In this document: one piece after another, positions 33,803-46,829 of the stretch
Layout of the letters: each line of letters opens with the position of its first letter
Position numbering within the stretch: the stretch's first letter is position 1
Assembly: GCF_037392515.1 (NCBI RefSeq)
Contig: NW_027133931.1
Coordinates: forward strand, 1-64,000
Reading direction: 5' to 3'
From: Haliotis asinina
Lineage: Eukaryota > Mollusca > Gastropoda > Lepetellida > Haliotidae
Length of the DNA: 64,000 nucleotides
Notes under the pieces: model-generated
Told to the model about the DNA's origin: nothing
The model's input: only the letters and a program-made list of their open reading frames with translations
Database searches by the model: none
Position numbers and translations under genes: made by a program

Positions 33803-34709
33803 AGTGAGTGAGTTAATATTTATCGTCACATCGGCAATATCTCAACCATATCGTGACGAGAACAACACAAAAAACCATGATATATATCAATAATACTTGA
33901 AACAATCTAAAAACTGTTGACAAAGAACAGCAAAACCACTAGTATATCACAGAAATTCATTTAAATCTAGTAATGATATCTAAAACAGTATAATTACTGA
34001 GAACACTACAATATAAAAACGGGCTATAGATTGCCAACAACTGAAGGAAGATCACCATATATCAACAGGATCAATTTCAAGTGGACGTTTTGTTTTTTGG
34101 GGGTAGTATTTCATAAGCCATGGTTGGTGTCATATGGTTCATCATCCGAGCTCCCCACCCACCACGGAGAATCACAAGGACAATGCTAAAGAAAGCGGGC
34201 CTGAAAGGATACCCGGATGACATACTCGAGCAAAACAATTAAAAAATTAATAATTCCAAGATTGGCCCATGAGCCACCGCCTTCTGGCATAGGACTCTAG
34301 GCAAAATTGAAATACATGTTATCATATTTCAAAATCCAAGTCATTGCACTGTAATAATAAATCCAAGCCCGAAAATAAAACAATTCCAAATCAGATTTGT
34401 GCATTGACATATAGACAGTCCATGCACAGGACTTGGCATGAACAGCGGATTGGTTGAACCGGGCCCATTCAACCACTCGTCTAGGTGAAGTAAGGGTCGA
34501 AGGGGTGTGTTGAGCAAGGAGAACGCGGGTACAGGTTCCCAGTGCCCTCAACCACCAGACTCCCGTCCTCCACCGACACAGGGCCGCAACCCACGGCAAA
34601 CGGGTTGGTGGACCAAATATTCCCCGGGTCCACAACGGGTGTGTTGGCGAGCTCATAGCGTTACCCAGCACTCACCACGAGGAGGTGGCTCGCCACGGGT
34701 GCCTGACGC
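33803..34709 (-). mobile_element. LINE deletion derivative with both ends (copy 6)
   Basis: About 907 bp: the 3' tail and 3' UTR (33803-34065) run straight into the ORF1 start (about 34070-34125, cf. 43185) and a full 5' UTR ending at 34709. EN, RT and RNase H are absent. Either a secondary deletion or a non-autonomous short form. Confidence 0.75.
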
Positions 34710-35040
34710 CCCTTGAATTTGGTGCGATATATCGATAACTGATACGAGATTGTAAGTGGCTGGCTCATCGAATGTCCTCCGGAGAGGGTACAGAAGAAGA
34801 CGTGATTTAAGGTATATTTGTTATTGCCAATATGTTAATCGTATAATATCCGTTTTTCAGAATTGGCTAAATTTAGTGGCAATCGATTGTAGTTCGAGGT
34901 ATGATGAAACCTCTGGTAGGATCCCTGCCAAAGGACTGTTAGCCTTCTGTATTATACAAATAAATACTTTTGGAATCTACTCATTTTGATACATCTTTGT
35001 AACTGAAGTGATTATCTGACAGAAGCATGTCACATTCCAG

Positions 35041-35115
35041 GTTCTTGTGAGGATATGGGAAGCACAGTTGAAATGTCCCTGCAGTGGTTGAGTCCAGACA
35101 AGGAGAGATGTTATT
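35041..35115 (+). CDS. Host gene 1, small exon (c)
   Basis: 75 nt between TCACATTCCAG and GTGAGTTT, phase 1-1, encoding 'CEDMGSTVEMSLQWLSPDKE' and RCY. Symmetric phase agrees with its neighbours. Short, so moderate confidence. Confidence 0.5.
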
Positions 35116-35486
35116 GTGAGTTTAATCATAAGAGCTGCCTAAGCCTTGCTAAAATGTGCATAACCTTAAACATCGAGATAACCAATAAGTTGTTTGATAA
35201 CTCACATGCAGTCTCGAGAATTGCATTTCAGATGCATCGGTTCTGAAAAATGTAAGCAAGATGTTCCATAAGTGATTTTGTGTTCCGAATATAATTCGGT
35301 TATCATTATATTCTAGCTTTGCGGCAAGTCTTCAGATTGGTTTAGGATCTTTTATAACAATCGAAATGGATGATGTTAAAATCATTACAGATAAATTAAT
35401 CAACAATAATCATAATAAGCATGTAATGCACCTGATCCTCATATTAGGTTTATCCAATACACAGTACCACTCTGTCTATATTCCAG

Positions 35487-35603
35487 TGGCCTGTTCATAC
35501 GTGGACAATAGGTGGTGTTGGCCTGGCAGCTGTTCTAATGGTCTGATGTCATCCTGCTCGTGTGAAAGTGGATTCAGGAAGTCAGGGAATTCCACCTGTG
35601 ACA
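35487..35603 (+). CDS. Host gene 1, EGF-like exon (d)
   Basis: 117 nt after TATATTCCAG and before GTGAGTGC, phase 1-1. Encodes 'CSYVDNRWCWPGSCSNGLMS' and then CSCESGFRKSGNSTC, the six-cysteine EGF-like pattern with the C-x-C and GF-K-x-G end. Typical of extracellular modular proteins. Confidence 0.72.
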
Positions 35604-35699
35604 GTGAGTGCTTTACAGTTTGAGAACTCGTCACGATTAGATCCTGTGGGCAAAAGCTGAAGAACTGTCGGGTGGTCACACGTCCACGGTTTGCCTTTG

Positions 35700-36357
35700 A
35701 GTGAGTGAGTGAGTGAGTTAATATTTAACGTCACATCGGCAATATCTCAGCCAGATCGTGAGGAGAACATTTAATACTGAAATGAAATATATGTCTATTA
35801 TAAAACGAAGGACAGTAAAACAACTAGAATATCACAGAGGAGAATACAAAACTAGTAACTATACCTAAAACAATTTATCTTTAAAGGACAATACAATGTA
35901 AAAATGGGCTATATATTGCTAACAACTGAAGGTAGATCACCATACTAAGGACCATGGGGACTTACAGTACTTTTGCTACCTGCATGGACCCTAGCTGGAT
36001 TTACATCATCTACTCAGCCGTCAGCAATTTGGGAAATCTAGCCATGCAAATAAAAAGACACCTATTCTGCGATTAAAAACGTGGAAAGTTTGAATTTACT
36101 TTGATTGTTTGTAGACTTACGTACCCTCTCAGGGGCACAATTTACAGTACTTCAACCCCCTTTGAAGATACAGCCACTAACCAGCACAGTTATGAATTTA
36201 AACTTCCAAAAATAAAATATTTATCTATTTACAATTCAGTCAATAAATCTAATTCTTTTAAAAATGCAGTGATTAAATGAGAGCTTGTGTTATTAAAAAG
36301 ATCCTTCAGAGTTTGCGTATTAAAATACTGATCCCTTGTGATGGAATACTCAACACA
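35700..36357 (-). mobile_element. LINE copy 7 (3' end only)
   Basis: GTGA-repeat tail and 3' UTR, 5'-truncated, directly followed by the tail of copy 8 at 36358. Ordinary 5' truncation. Confidence 0.8.
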
Positions 36358-37282
36358 GTGAGTGAGTGAGTTAATATTTAACGTCACATCGGCAATATCT
36401 CAGCCATATCCTGACAAGAACCATAATTATTATACATAATAGTGAATGGTAAAAAATTCAACGAAGGATACTAAAACAACTAGAATATCACAGATAGACA
36501 TTTAAAACCAGTAATTAATTCTAAAACAGTTTAATAATAGAGGACGCTACAATATAAAACACGGGCTATAGATCGCCAACAGCTGAAGGTAGATCACCAT
36601 ACTAAGGACCATGGGGACTTACGGTACCTTTGCTACCTGCATGGACCCTAGTTGGATTTCCATCATCCCCTCAGCCGCTGGCGAGTGTAGGAACGTTTAG
36701 CCAAAGTTTTAAAAGAACACAAATGCTACGTTTAAAATCAGGTAAGCAAAAATGAAACTGTGAACGTTTTGGGACTGACGTATCCTCTCAGGAGGACAAT
36801 AATTTTACGATGCTTTAACTCCCTTTGAGCCACTAACAATACCAGTTGCTAATTTGTACTACCAATCGTTAAAATATATCTATCTACAGCATATAGTAAT
36901 CAAAATTCAGTCATTAAATCAATTTCTTTATAAAAAAATTAATTATTAAATGATAACAGCAGTAAAAAGATCCTTAATAGTTTTGACATTGGAATATTTA
37001 TCCCTTGTGAAGGAGAATTCCACACAGTCAAGCAGGATATGCTTGACTGTAACTCTCTCAGCACAAGGGATACAAAACGGAGGATCTTCACCTTTTAACA
37101 GGTATACATGTGTATATCTTGTGTGGCCAAAACGACTTCGTCTCATGATGACCTCTTCAAATCTGGACTGACAGCCCAAGTAGGTGTAACCAACAAAGGG
37201 TTTTATTTCATGTAATTTATTGATTGATTACGATGTCGTAATGACCAGTAGCAAGATCATTATATAATTCAATAATTTCTAT

Positions 37283-37687
37283 TCAAAGTGGATGTTTACA
37301 AGATAGGTTTTTAATAGGCTGAAGGCACGAAAGAGAATCTAAATAGATTATATATTGTTTATGTTTAGGATGTCTTTGAATATATTTGAGAGCCGTTAAT
37401 ATGGCCTTAGCTTCTGCAGTAAAAATAGAGCTGGTATTTGGTATTCTAGAAAATATTGTTCTGGATCCAATGACAGTGGCACAAGCCACAGCGCCACCAT
37501 CCTTAGACCCATCTGTAAATAAGGCTTTGTAAGTATTACATTTACTTTTTAGTTGATTATATTCTTGTTTATATTGTAAGTCATTAGTTTCTGATTTTTT
37601 AAATGATGTTAATGTTAGGTCAACTTGTGGCTTAAGCAGTTGCCAAGGAGGAGAAGAAAGAAGTCGAGAAGGAGTTATAGTTTCCAA
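37283..37687 (-). pseudogene. LINE copy 8 RNase H
   Basis: 134 residues: 'LFTDGSKDGGAVACATVIG', 'AEAKAILTALKYIQRHPKHK' and 'YLDSLSCLQPIKN'. Two of the catalytic aspartates and the Glu are visible; the His/Asp segment is in the next piece. Confidence 0.85.
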
Positions 37688-37714
37688 CTCAATGTCAGCA
37701 GCAGCAATAAACGG

Positions 37715-38341
37715 CTATATTCTGAGTCCAAGAGGTGGAACAAGAGAAGACATTTTGCTATACAACTCCTCATACAGAGGATTGAAGACACAGTTATGTG
37801 CAGGGTTAGAATCGTTAGAGTATAGTTTTGTGATATATTTTATACGGCGTTGTGTAAGAGATGGTTCATCGGCTTCAACGTAAAGACTGTCAACAGGAGA
37901 TGTTCTAAAGGACCCAAGACAAAGTCGCAGACCTTGGTGGTGGACAGAACCTAATAGTTTCAAGTTGCTTTTACAAGCTCCACCATAAACGATGGAGCCA
38001 TAATCAAGCTTTGAGCGGACAAGTGATCTGTATAGGTGTAGGAGAGTAGCTTGATTTCCTCCCCACCTTAAATTAGACACGACTTTCAATAAAACAAGTG
38101 CCTTCAAGCATTTAGTTTTTAGGGATCTTATATGCGGAAGAAAAGTTAAATGTGAGTCGAAAATCAGACCTAAGAATTTGGCCTCTTTGACAACTTTGAT
38201 GGGAGTGCCAATTAAAAACAGTTCTGGGTCTTTATGTGGTTTATATTTACGGCAGAAATGTATGCAATTAGCTTTTGATTTAGAAAATTTAAAGCCGCTT
38301 TCAAGACACCGTTTATTTATTTTGTTTAAGCACAATTGCAT
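37715..38341 (-). pseudogene. LINE copy 8 RT thumb/connection
   Basis: 208 residues, 'NKINKRCLESGFKFSKSKAN' to 'LRLCLGSFRTSPVDSLYVEA'. Follows the catalytic FVDDF, which lies in the adjoining frame at 38342-38536. Confidence 0.85.
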
Positions 38342-38642
38342 TTACGGTTCAATGGTATGCATATTTTTACCACGACAAGAAATATTAAAATCATCCACAA
38401 AAAGTGATCCATCAATTGAGCCACTTAAAACCTTGGATAAACTGTTGATCTTGATGCTAAATAAAGTGACAGAGAAAATACTGCCTTGTGGCACACCCTG
38501 ATCCTGATTATAATGATCAGACAGGGTAGAACCCACTCGGCCTTGAAATTGTCTGTCGGCCTTGAAATAAATTGAGGCAATCGGCCTCGCAGTCCAATAT
38601 CATGTAAATCTTTTACAATGCCGTATTTCCATAGTCCTGACT

Positions 38643-40124
38643 TTAATGGTCAGACAGGGTAGAACCAACTCGGACTTGGAATTGTCTGTCTTCTAAAAAC
38701 TGACATATAAATTGGGGTAAACGACCCCTCAAACCAAAGTCATGAAGATCCTTAAGAATTCCATACTTCCATGTCGTATCATATGCCTTTTCAAGGTCGA
38801 AAAAAATTGATACAGCATGGTGTTTATTTAACATGGAATTTTTAATAAAAGATTCTAAACGTACCAAATGATCGATGGTACTTCGATTTTTGCGGAAACC
38901 ACATTGAATGTTAGTGATGAGGTTTTTGGTTTCCAGGTACCAAACTAAACGATTATGAACCATACGTGCCATAGTCTTACAAACAGAGCTAGTAAGTAAT
39001 ATTGGTCGGTAGTTAGAAGGATCAGTATGATCCCGACCAGGTTTAGGAACAGGAATGATAATAGCATTTCGCCATGATGAAGGGAAATGACCAGACGTCC
39101 ATATATTATCAAAGATATTCAACAATGTTTCTAAAGACGATTCAGGTAAATGTTTAAGGAGCCGATAATGTATGTTATCAGCTCCAGTCGCAGTATCATG
39201 AGCTTGGTCAAGGGCAGTATGGAGCTTATGAATGGAAAAGATTTCATTGTAGTCCTCCCCATTGCCGGAATTAAAATTAATTTCTTGTTGATCTTTAAAT
39301 TTCTTAAAGTGTGGTAAATAATTTGACGAAAAGGAATGTTTTGCAAACGTTTCACCAATTTTATTTGCAATATCAGATGTTTCAGTGAGAAAACTGTCAC
39401 CTTCCTTGAGATTGTGAACACTACACTTTGATCCTTTACCTTTGATTTTCTGTACCATATTCCAAACCTTAGAAATTGGCGTTCGTGAGTTGATTTTAGA
39501 AACGTAGTTTTGCCATGACTGTCGTTTATGTTGCTTAAATGTGCGACGAGCCTTGGCATTAGAAATTTTAAATTGATTTAAATTATGGACATTTGGATGG
39601 CGACGGAAATATTTGTCTGCCTTTTTTCTCTCCCTCCTAGCTTGTTTCCAATCAGTGTTAAACCACGGTTTACGAATGTATGAAACTGTAGAGGATTTTG
39701 GAATGCATTCATCAGCTATGATATTTAATTCATCAGAAAAGGTTTGAATAGGATCAGGGGCATTTAGGAATAAATTAGGTTGCAACCTTTCAGTGCATAA
39801 TGTTCGAAACAGAGACCAATCAGCTTTTGTAAAGTTCCACCTTGATGATGGCGGAGTGTCACTTGGATGTACAGTTGATAGAACAGTGTAAAAATGGTCG
39901 CTTCCAGAAAGGTCATCATGAACCGACCATTCAAATTCATTTAATAAGTTGGAGTCTGTAAGGGAAAGATCTATAATTGAAGAATAACTTCCCGTTCCAG
40001 GATGCAAATAAGTATGTGAATTACCATTGAATATACATAAATCATTGTTGGAGATGAAATCCTCAAGTATTTTTCCTTTTCTATTTGTAACTGAACCACC
40101 CCAAAGTGGGTTGTGGCCGTTCAA
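38643..40124 (-). pseudogene. LINE copy 8 ORF2, endonuclease end to RT palm
   Basis: The longest LINE frame in the window, 493 residues. It begins inside the endonuclease ('MNGHNPLWGGSV'), passes the linker ('RKPWFNTDWKQARRERKKAD') and RT motifs 'TATGADNIHYRLLKHLPESS', 'SNYRPILLTSSV', 'QCGFRKNRSTIDHLVRLESF' and 'IFFDLEKAYDTTWKYGILKD', ending before the VPQGS and DD motifs, which follow after the tandem duplication. Confidence 0.9.
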
Positions 40125-40125
40125 G

Positions 40126-40527
40126 TCACAGGGTTATAATACAGGGTTTAGGAAGTTGATCATACAACTCTTGATGGTCTGATTGCAGAAGACAGTAAAA
40201 AGGGGGAATGTAAAGAGAACATAAAGTGAACACAAAATTAAATGTAAGCCGTAATGTAACTGCTTGAAGAGGGGTATTAAGTGAGATAGGACTATGGATT
40301 ATACCCTGCTTCACAATAACTGAAGATCCTCCAGTAACCTTATGACCTGGAGGGGAGAAACTATGATATGAGCTATACTGCCGTAGGTCAAATGTATCAG
40401 TGACTTTGAGATAGGTCTCTTGTAAGCATAAAACTGATGGCTTCAAATCTTGATCCAAAAGCTGTAAATCATTAAAATTATTCCGCAGACCTCTACAGTT
40501 CCATTGGATTATATTTTGAGAACGCAT
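40126..40527 (-). pseudogene. LINE copy 8 endonuclease N-terminus
   Basis: 133 residues from 'NIIQWNCRGLRNNFNDLQLL' through 'LCLQETYLKVTDTF' and 'LCSLYIPP'. Adjoins the longer frame at 40124. Confidence 0.87.
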
Positions 40528-40581
40528 GGCGGTTCAATGGGAGATCTGGACGAGTTCAGTACCAATACATTAGAGTATCAA

Positions 40582-41790
40582 TCATTTAGGATGAGCTATT
40601 GGAGAAAGCTCACGGCCTTTTTTCTTTGGAGAATGACTCCTGGAGTAGATGCTCACCTGAGATGACACGTCCATGTCATCTAAAATTTCAAACCTATTTA
40701 GAACGGACACAGGGTCTCTTTGTCCTTTAGGCACACGATCAGTTCTACTTTGCTTTTTAGAATAATCAACGTTCGCATTTTTCTTTTTCACAACTGGTGC
40801 AGACGTCTGAGTTTCTGATGATTTCAGTGATTTTTGTGAGGAAGATTGACTGTTAGAAAGGGAAGTCAGATCAGATATGCACACAGGTTTTTAAGCATCA
40901 CCCATGTCAAATCAGTCTGACATTCAATGGACTTGACAGATGGTTTCAGTACTTCTGCGTATGTGGATTTACCTCTGAAGGAAGCGTTGCAAGAAGTCGA
41001 AGCTGAAGCAGCCAGTTTTTCTTTGCTTCTGAAAAAATTATATTCTTCTCAGTTTTGATACGCTGAGCAGACATTTCAAATTGCCAAGCTGGACATTCTT
41101 TTGAGGAAGCCATGTGCGAACGAGAACATTTCACACATTTTGGGTCAGATGAACGTGGTGGTGAATCATCATCGTCACCACCACAGCGATAACAAACAGC
41201 TCGGTTCTTACAGGTCTTCTGTCCATGACCAAACCTCTGGCAGTTAAAACACCTGAGAGGATTAGGGACATATAGATCAATTTTTCATAGAAAAAATCCA
41301 ACTTTAATAGATTGGGGCAGTTTTGGGATATCAAACGTCAGTAAATAGGTATTGGAAGGTAAAGCGATACCATCTTTCTTAAAGGAGAAAAGCTTAGCCT
41401 CAACAACTCCTTGCATCCGTAACTGACTGACAATGTCATCAGTGGAGAGATCAGACTTCTGTCTCTGTCACGAATAATAACTTTGCTAAGGTTCAGTGTT
41501 TTGTGAGGATAACATTTAACAGGAACATTTCCAAAAGATTTTGCTTCTATCAGATTTGCTGCTTCCTCTCTCTTCAAGCATTCTATTAAAATTGAGCCAG
41601 ATCTAGTTTTGGTCACATTCTTTACTGTTCCAGCAATACCTTAGATCGCTTTCTCTAATAGAAAAGGCGAACAAGAAGTCAATTTTTTCTCACTAGATTC
41701 AGCAGTAATGAATCGAGGCCAGGTATCACTGTCAGAATAACACAATCTAGTAATTGTGTCTTCCTCATCATCAGTCATCTATATGACAAC
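40582..41790 (-). pseudogene. LINE copy 8 ORF1 (gag-like)
   Basis: Pieces at 40582-40884 (C-terminal, Ser/Lys-rich), 40946-41334 (zinc-knuckle region) and 41338-41616 ('ILIECLKREEAANLIEAKSF'), then the N-terminus to about 41790. Several frame breaks. Confidence 0.75.
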
Positions 41791-42283
41791 GTTTTTGTTT
41801 CTTTGCAGTAACATCACAGATAATGTACCACTAGATTGGCCCATGAGCCATCGCCTTCTGGGCATAAGACTCTAGGCAAAAGTCATAAAACATATATTCA
41901 TGCAAACGTACATCAGAATCAAATGATGTTGTTTGAACAGAGGACGCCAAGACCATAATTTCAACAATTCCAAATATTTTTGTGCAGTTATATACAAATC
42001 CATGAACAGGGCTTGGCATGACCAGCCGATTGGTTGAACTGGGCCCATTCAACACCCCGACTAGGTCAAGTCAGGGCCAAAGTGGTGTATTAGGCAACAG
42101 GAACACGGTTGCAGGCCCCTGTTGCCCTCAACCACCAGGATCCCCTCCTCCACCGACACAGGGCCGTAACCCACGGCAAACGGGTTGGTGGACCAAATAT
42201 CCCATCGGGTCCACTACTTGGGTGTTGGCAAGTTCTTGTTGTTACCCAGCACCCACCACGAGGAGGTGGCTCGCCACGGGTGC

Positions 42284-43811
42284 CTACTCAACACAGTCAA
42301 GCAGGATATGCTTGGAAGTTTTTCAGAACACAGTGTTTCATATAAAGCCCTGTTAGCCTTTTCAAAATTCCGCCTTGATGATGGAGGAACATCAGATGGA
42401 GTTACAGATTTTAGTATAATAGGAAAATGGTCACTTCCACATAGGTCATCGTGGACTGACCATTCAAATTCATGAAGTAGTCCTGAATTTGTGAGTGACA
42501 AGTCGAGAGCAGAATAAGTCCCTGTACCAGGGTGTAAATATGTGTTGGAACCATCATTATAAACACATAAATCATTGTCAGAACAAAAGTCCTCCAGCAA
42601 TTTACCTTTAACGCTTGTAGTTACACTGCCTCAGAGTGGGTTGTGCCCATTTAAATCTCCCATTATAATACAGGGCGTCGGGAGTTGGTCATATAGAGCT
42701 TGAAGATCAGTTTTGGCAAACATCGAAGACGGTGAAATATAAAGAGAGCATAGCGTAAACACTACATGTAAAGCAATTCTCACTGCAACAGCCTTCATAT
42801 TAGTAATAAGTGGAACATGGCTTTGAATAACGTTTTGTCTGACTAGAATGGATGATCCGCCAGAGGCCCCATCACCCGGAGGTGAAAAACAATGATATGC
42901 ATTAAAATGACGAAGACCAAATGTATGTGTTTGTTTTAAATATGTCTCTTTGAGACATATCGCTGAAGGTGTAAAATCTTTCTTGCTGCTTTTTCCCGCA
43001 CTCTACTAGCAGGCCACCTGAACGTAAGCGTCTTATGTTCTTCACATCCCCAGCAATACCTTGAATACCTTTGGATACAGCAAAGGGGTTCAGCTTCAAC
43101 TCTGTCTTGTCAGGAGTCTCAATCACAATGAAACGCAGCCAATACTCAATCGATGCAGACGGTCTATGGTCAGTATGAACAGGGTCAATATCAAATGGAC
43201 GTTTTGTTTTTTTTGTTGGGTTTTCATAAGCCATGGTTAGTGTAAATGGTTCATCATCCGAGCCTCCCCACCCACCAGGGAGTATCACAAGGACAATGCT
43301 AAAGCAAGGGAGCCTCCAGCTTACAGCACCAAGGATACTCGGATGACATACTCCAGCTGAAGAATTAAAACATTAATAATTCCACCAGATTGGCCCATGA
43401 GCCATCGCCTTCTGGGCACACGACTCTAGGCAAAAACATGAATTAGTAAAACTGAAATTCAGATGATCCAAAAATCGGCCAAGACCTAATAATAGACATA
43501 TTACAATTTTCAAATTTTTGTGCAACATTACATATAGTAATGCTCAGGACTTGGCATGACCAGCCGATTGGTTGAGCCGGGCCCATTCAACACCCCGTCT
43601 GGGTGAAGTCAGGGCCGAAGTGGTGTGTTGAGCAATAGGAACACTTGTCCTGCTCCCATGCCCTCAACCACCGGGATCTCCTCCTCCACCGACACAGGGC
43701 CGTAACCCACGGCAAACGGGTTGGTGGACCAAATATCCCCCAGGGGTGAACAGCTCTTGACGTTACCCAGCACCCACCACGAGGAGGTGTTCGTTCTCGG
43801 GTGCCTTGCCT
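42284..43811 (-). mobile_element. LINE copy 9 (internally deleted 5' portion)
   Basis: Endonuclease and linker (42300-42890), a jump to the ORF1 N-terminus (42902-43288, 'ELKLNPFAVSKGIQGIAGDV') and 5' UTR 43390-43811 with the family 5' end. The zinc-knuckle part of ORF1 and everything 3' of the linker are missing. Confidence 0.8.
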
Positions 43812-43978
43812 TTGAGATATCAATAACCTTGAAGTTATAATTATTGAGTTTGGTCTCTTGGATGCTGCTTTTATTCATTGCATTGTCACCCCATATGATC
43901 TTAGTTATAGTCGCTTATATTGCATTATGCATGTGTTCACCTGCATACAAGCAGACACGCAAATATCGTATGTTCCAG

Positions 43979-44242
43979 TTACCACGAAGGCGGATTTGCT
44001 CACTTGCAACGTTGGAATAGAAGACCACAGAAGTGAGGTCATGAACAGCACCAGCACTGGCAACTCCACAGACTGTTATTCACAGACAGACGTATATATC
44101 AACATACAACCTGAGTCAATGTCTATTAGAATAACAGCTGAGTTTCAAAAGAAAGTATTATCAACTCCACCTGTGTACATCAACAGAACCTATATCGGAG
44201 TCGTGGACAGTAACCTGACAGTTACAAGAAAAGACCTCTCAG
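43979..44242 (+). CDS. Host gene 1, exon (e)
   Basis: 264 nt after TATGTTCCAG and before GTAAAATG, phase 1-1. Encodes an extracellular-type segment with N-glycosylation sites ('NSTSTGNSTDCYSQTDVYIN', 'YINRTYIGVVDSNLTVTRKD') and beta-rich character. The phase fits the EGF-like exon before it and the acceptor at 45194 after it. Confidence 0.6.
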
Positions 44243-44299
44243 GTAAAATGTACTGTTGCATCCGATGCATTTTCGAGTGAGTGACCTCAATTTTACGCC

Positions 44300-44509
44300 G
44301 TGTATAGCAATAGTGCGACAATAACACTGCTTGGGGCTCCAGAAAATGGAGTACCCATGTGGGATGGAATCCAGGTCAGCAGCGTGACTGCGAACGCCTT
44401 TGCCACGAAGCTAAACCCCCAACACTTACAGATTACACTTACGTCTGAACTATCCTATAGCTGCTCAACATCCCCAATGTCTCACAATGGTGTTCCATTG
44501 CGCGGATGA
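44300..44509 (+). other. Open segment, possible unresolved exon
   Basis: 70 codons with 'LGAPENGVPMWDGIQVSSVT' looks like real protein, but neither flanking splice site fits the phase of neighbouring exons. It could be an alternative or decayed exon. Confidence 0.25.
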
Positions 44510-45194
44510 TTTAATTCACTTTTCCATAATTATGTTCTCTTCCTCGGGAATCATGTTTACGTATCTGTTTTGGAACGGTGATATTTGGCACAAAATCATA
44601 TCCATATTTTTACGCTACTAAACTGATGAGAGCATCAAATATGAACAAATAACGCAAGCAGTCATGGGTACATCGAGAGTCCGTTGCATTCATCTGACAC
44701 CATCAGCACCGTTTGGTTATGAATAGCTTTTCATAAGTGATATTACTAGGTTGTCACAAAAATCATTACTATTAGTATTTTGACATGTTAAAGGCACAGA
44801 ACACATTTTGTCTTCCACCACCTTGAGAGGAGGTGGCGACTGCAACAAAGCCCTGTCGTCGTCCACACCTTCACCTCATATGTCCTGTGATAGAGTACTG
44901 AAAGGTTCATCCTCCCTGCAGAATGGAGAATGGTAACTTGTGTGTAACTGTCATCAAGTACATGTATGTTCATCTCCACGTACTTAAACTCGTTTTTCAC
45001 TAATATGTGTTACTTATTGAACATTCTCTCATGTCTGTCAACTTATTGGAGAACTGAGATGAAGTTTATATACTGACGTTATCACACATTCTCACGCACA
45101 TGATAATCACAAAAAGCCAATTACATTGAAAATTATACTTTCAGGTTATGCGGTATAATCAAGGTCTTTTCTGGGGGTTCATTTGATTATACAG

Positions 45195-46318
45195 ACTTCA
45201 AAGGCGACATCGTTGGAAACAAGATATTTACACCCCTTCCAGAAAGCAAGATCATCTGCTTCAGATACGACAATGCTGCCCCAATTCATTGTAAAGCAGA
45301 TTCAAGATTTCCATGTTCCTCTGAACGTCCCCTGGGCCTATCCACAAGAGCAACTAAATCCCCTAACATCACTGTTGGTGTGTCTGGTTGGATAGACCCC
45401 TATCCCAAGTCTGGAAAACAAGAACAAGCCTCAGGAATAAAGTACTATAAGGTGGATGTTTTTGGCATGAAACACCTTGGTCCTGATACTCTAGACGTGG
45501 ACTACACCAACCATGTGTTTGAATCAGACCAGCTGACCGGAAACAGTGTGAACATCACAGTCTCACTCCCATCAGAGCCTGCCATGTATGTTACATATGT
45601 GGAAGTCCACGACGTTGCTGGAAATGTCGGGTATAGTCGACGTTTCCTGTTGTACGACAATTCATCTGAACTTGAGGTTAGGACAACGAAAGTTCTGAGG
45701 GTAATATCTGCATCGAAGGACACGAGATATACTTGGCAAATTCACCATGGGGACATTCAGTTAGATTGGAACGAACGTTATCATAATGACCATTACATAA
45801 CGAACAATTATTTTGGCCAGGTGAAAGAAGACACAGGTAAGGCTATATCTGGTGCATATGATCAAGTAACGGGTATTTTACCTGTCACTGGTACTGTGAG
45901 TATCCATGGCATCACTGGTTTCAAGTACCAATGGAATCTCAATAATGGCTCTAAAACGTCATGGGAATCAGTTCCAGATTTCACCAACCAATCTCTGAGC
46001 CTCGGTCTGAATCTGACGGATGGTGAAACATATGAAGTGTGGATTGAAGCCCAGGACATCATGATGAACACCATCGTGGAGTCTGTAGTTGTGCACATAG
46101 ACAGGAGTGTGGCTGACATCGTTGATACCTGGCTTGTTAGAGACGGAACTAGTCAGATATATGTTCACAACAACACAGATCTTTCTACGATGGTTCTTCA
46201 ATTTCGAGCGTGGGATGTCCACAGCGGGATGACGTCTGTGCTATGGGCACTTGGAACAACTGATGCAGGCTCAAATCTCGGGAGCGGAGCACTTCCTGTC
46301 AGGAAACTCGATGCTCTG
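45195..46318 (+). CDS. Host gene 1, long FN3-like exon (f)
   Basis: An exon of 1,124 nt. The acceptor at 45194 (TTTGATTATACAG) fits phase 1 from the exon at 43979; an alternative acceptor at 45144 is stronger by tract but out of phase. Ends phase 0 at CTCTG|GTAATT. Encodes beta-sandwich repeats: 'GWIDPYPKSGKQEQASGIKY', 'VEVHDVAGNVGYSRRFLLYD', 'YEVWIEAQDIMMN'. The 'D-x-ESGI/ASGI-x-Y' and 'A-D-x-(A/V)-G-N' signatures mark FN3-like or cadherin-like extracellular domains found in large invertebrate adhesion-type proteins. I do not recognise an orthologue. Confidence 0.75.
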
Positions 46319-46829
46319 GTAATTCTCAGATGGAATTCGGAAATTGAAACATTTATTTATTTCATACGGAGATTAATGATATCGTGTTTTGTGTTTGATT
46401 TATATTAGAATACGAATACAACATGGTCGTATTTGGATATTTTGATCATGTGCTTACTCAAAAAGAACAGATCTAGATGTGTTGATTAAAATGGGCAAAT
46501 ATTTTTGTCTAGTTATAAACATTACTCTGAATGCATGCAAAATAGAATGAAAAAAGTTAGTCCAGGACACACTGATGTTTTTACTTCCTTGACAACGGTC
46601 ATCTGATATTGGAATACCCGTTGCTGCCAAATACATTGCAAATGTTTATACATAAAGGTAAATTCATTTCTTAATTGACATAATTCCACTGGAGTAGGTA
46701 ATGGAAATTGTGTGTAGGGTTTTAGGAAACGAAATTCACCGGGATCATAATGCATAGAAATAGCCCCATCATATCCAACCTAGCACATAGGCCCTACCGG
46801 TTTCATTTTTAAGAATTCTTTTTTTTCAG

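Larger units (their letters stand above)
36358..42283 (-). mobile_element. I-group LINE copy 8, end-to-end (5.9 kb)
   Basis: The reference copy of the family here: 3' tail and UTR 36358-36945, a Cys/His segment 36946-37179, RNase H 37220-37687, RT 37715-40124, endonuclease 40126-40527, ORF1 40582-41790 and 5' UTR 41840-42283. Near 38505-38770 a stretch of about 130 bp of the RT is duplicated in tandem. Frame breaks separate most domains, so it is inactive. Confidence 0.88.

Noticed and set aside
44300-44509. Confident exon between 44242 and 45195
   Set aside because: Protein-like, but splice phases do not fit; kept only as a low-confidence segment.
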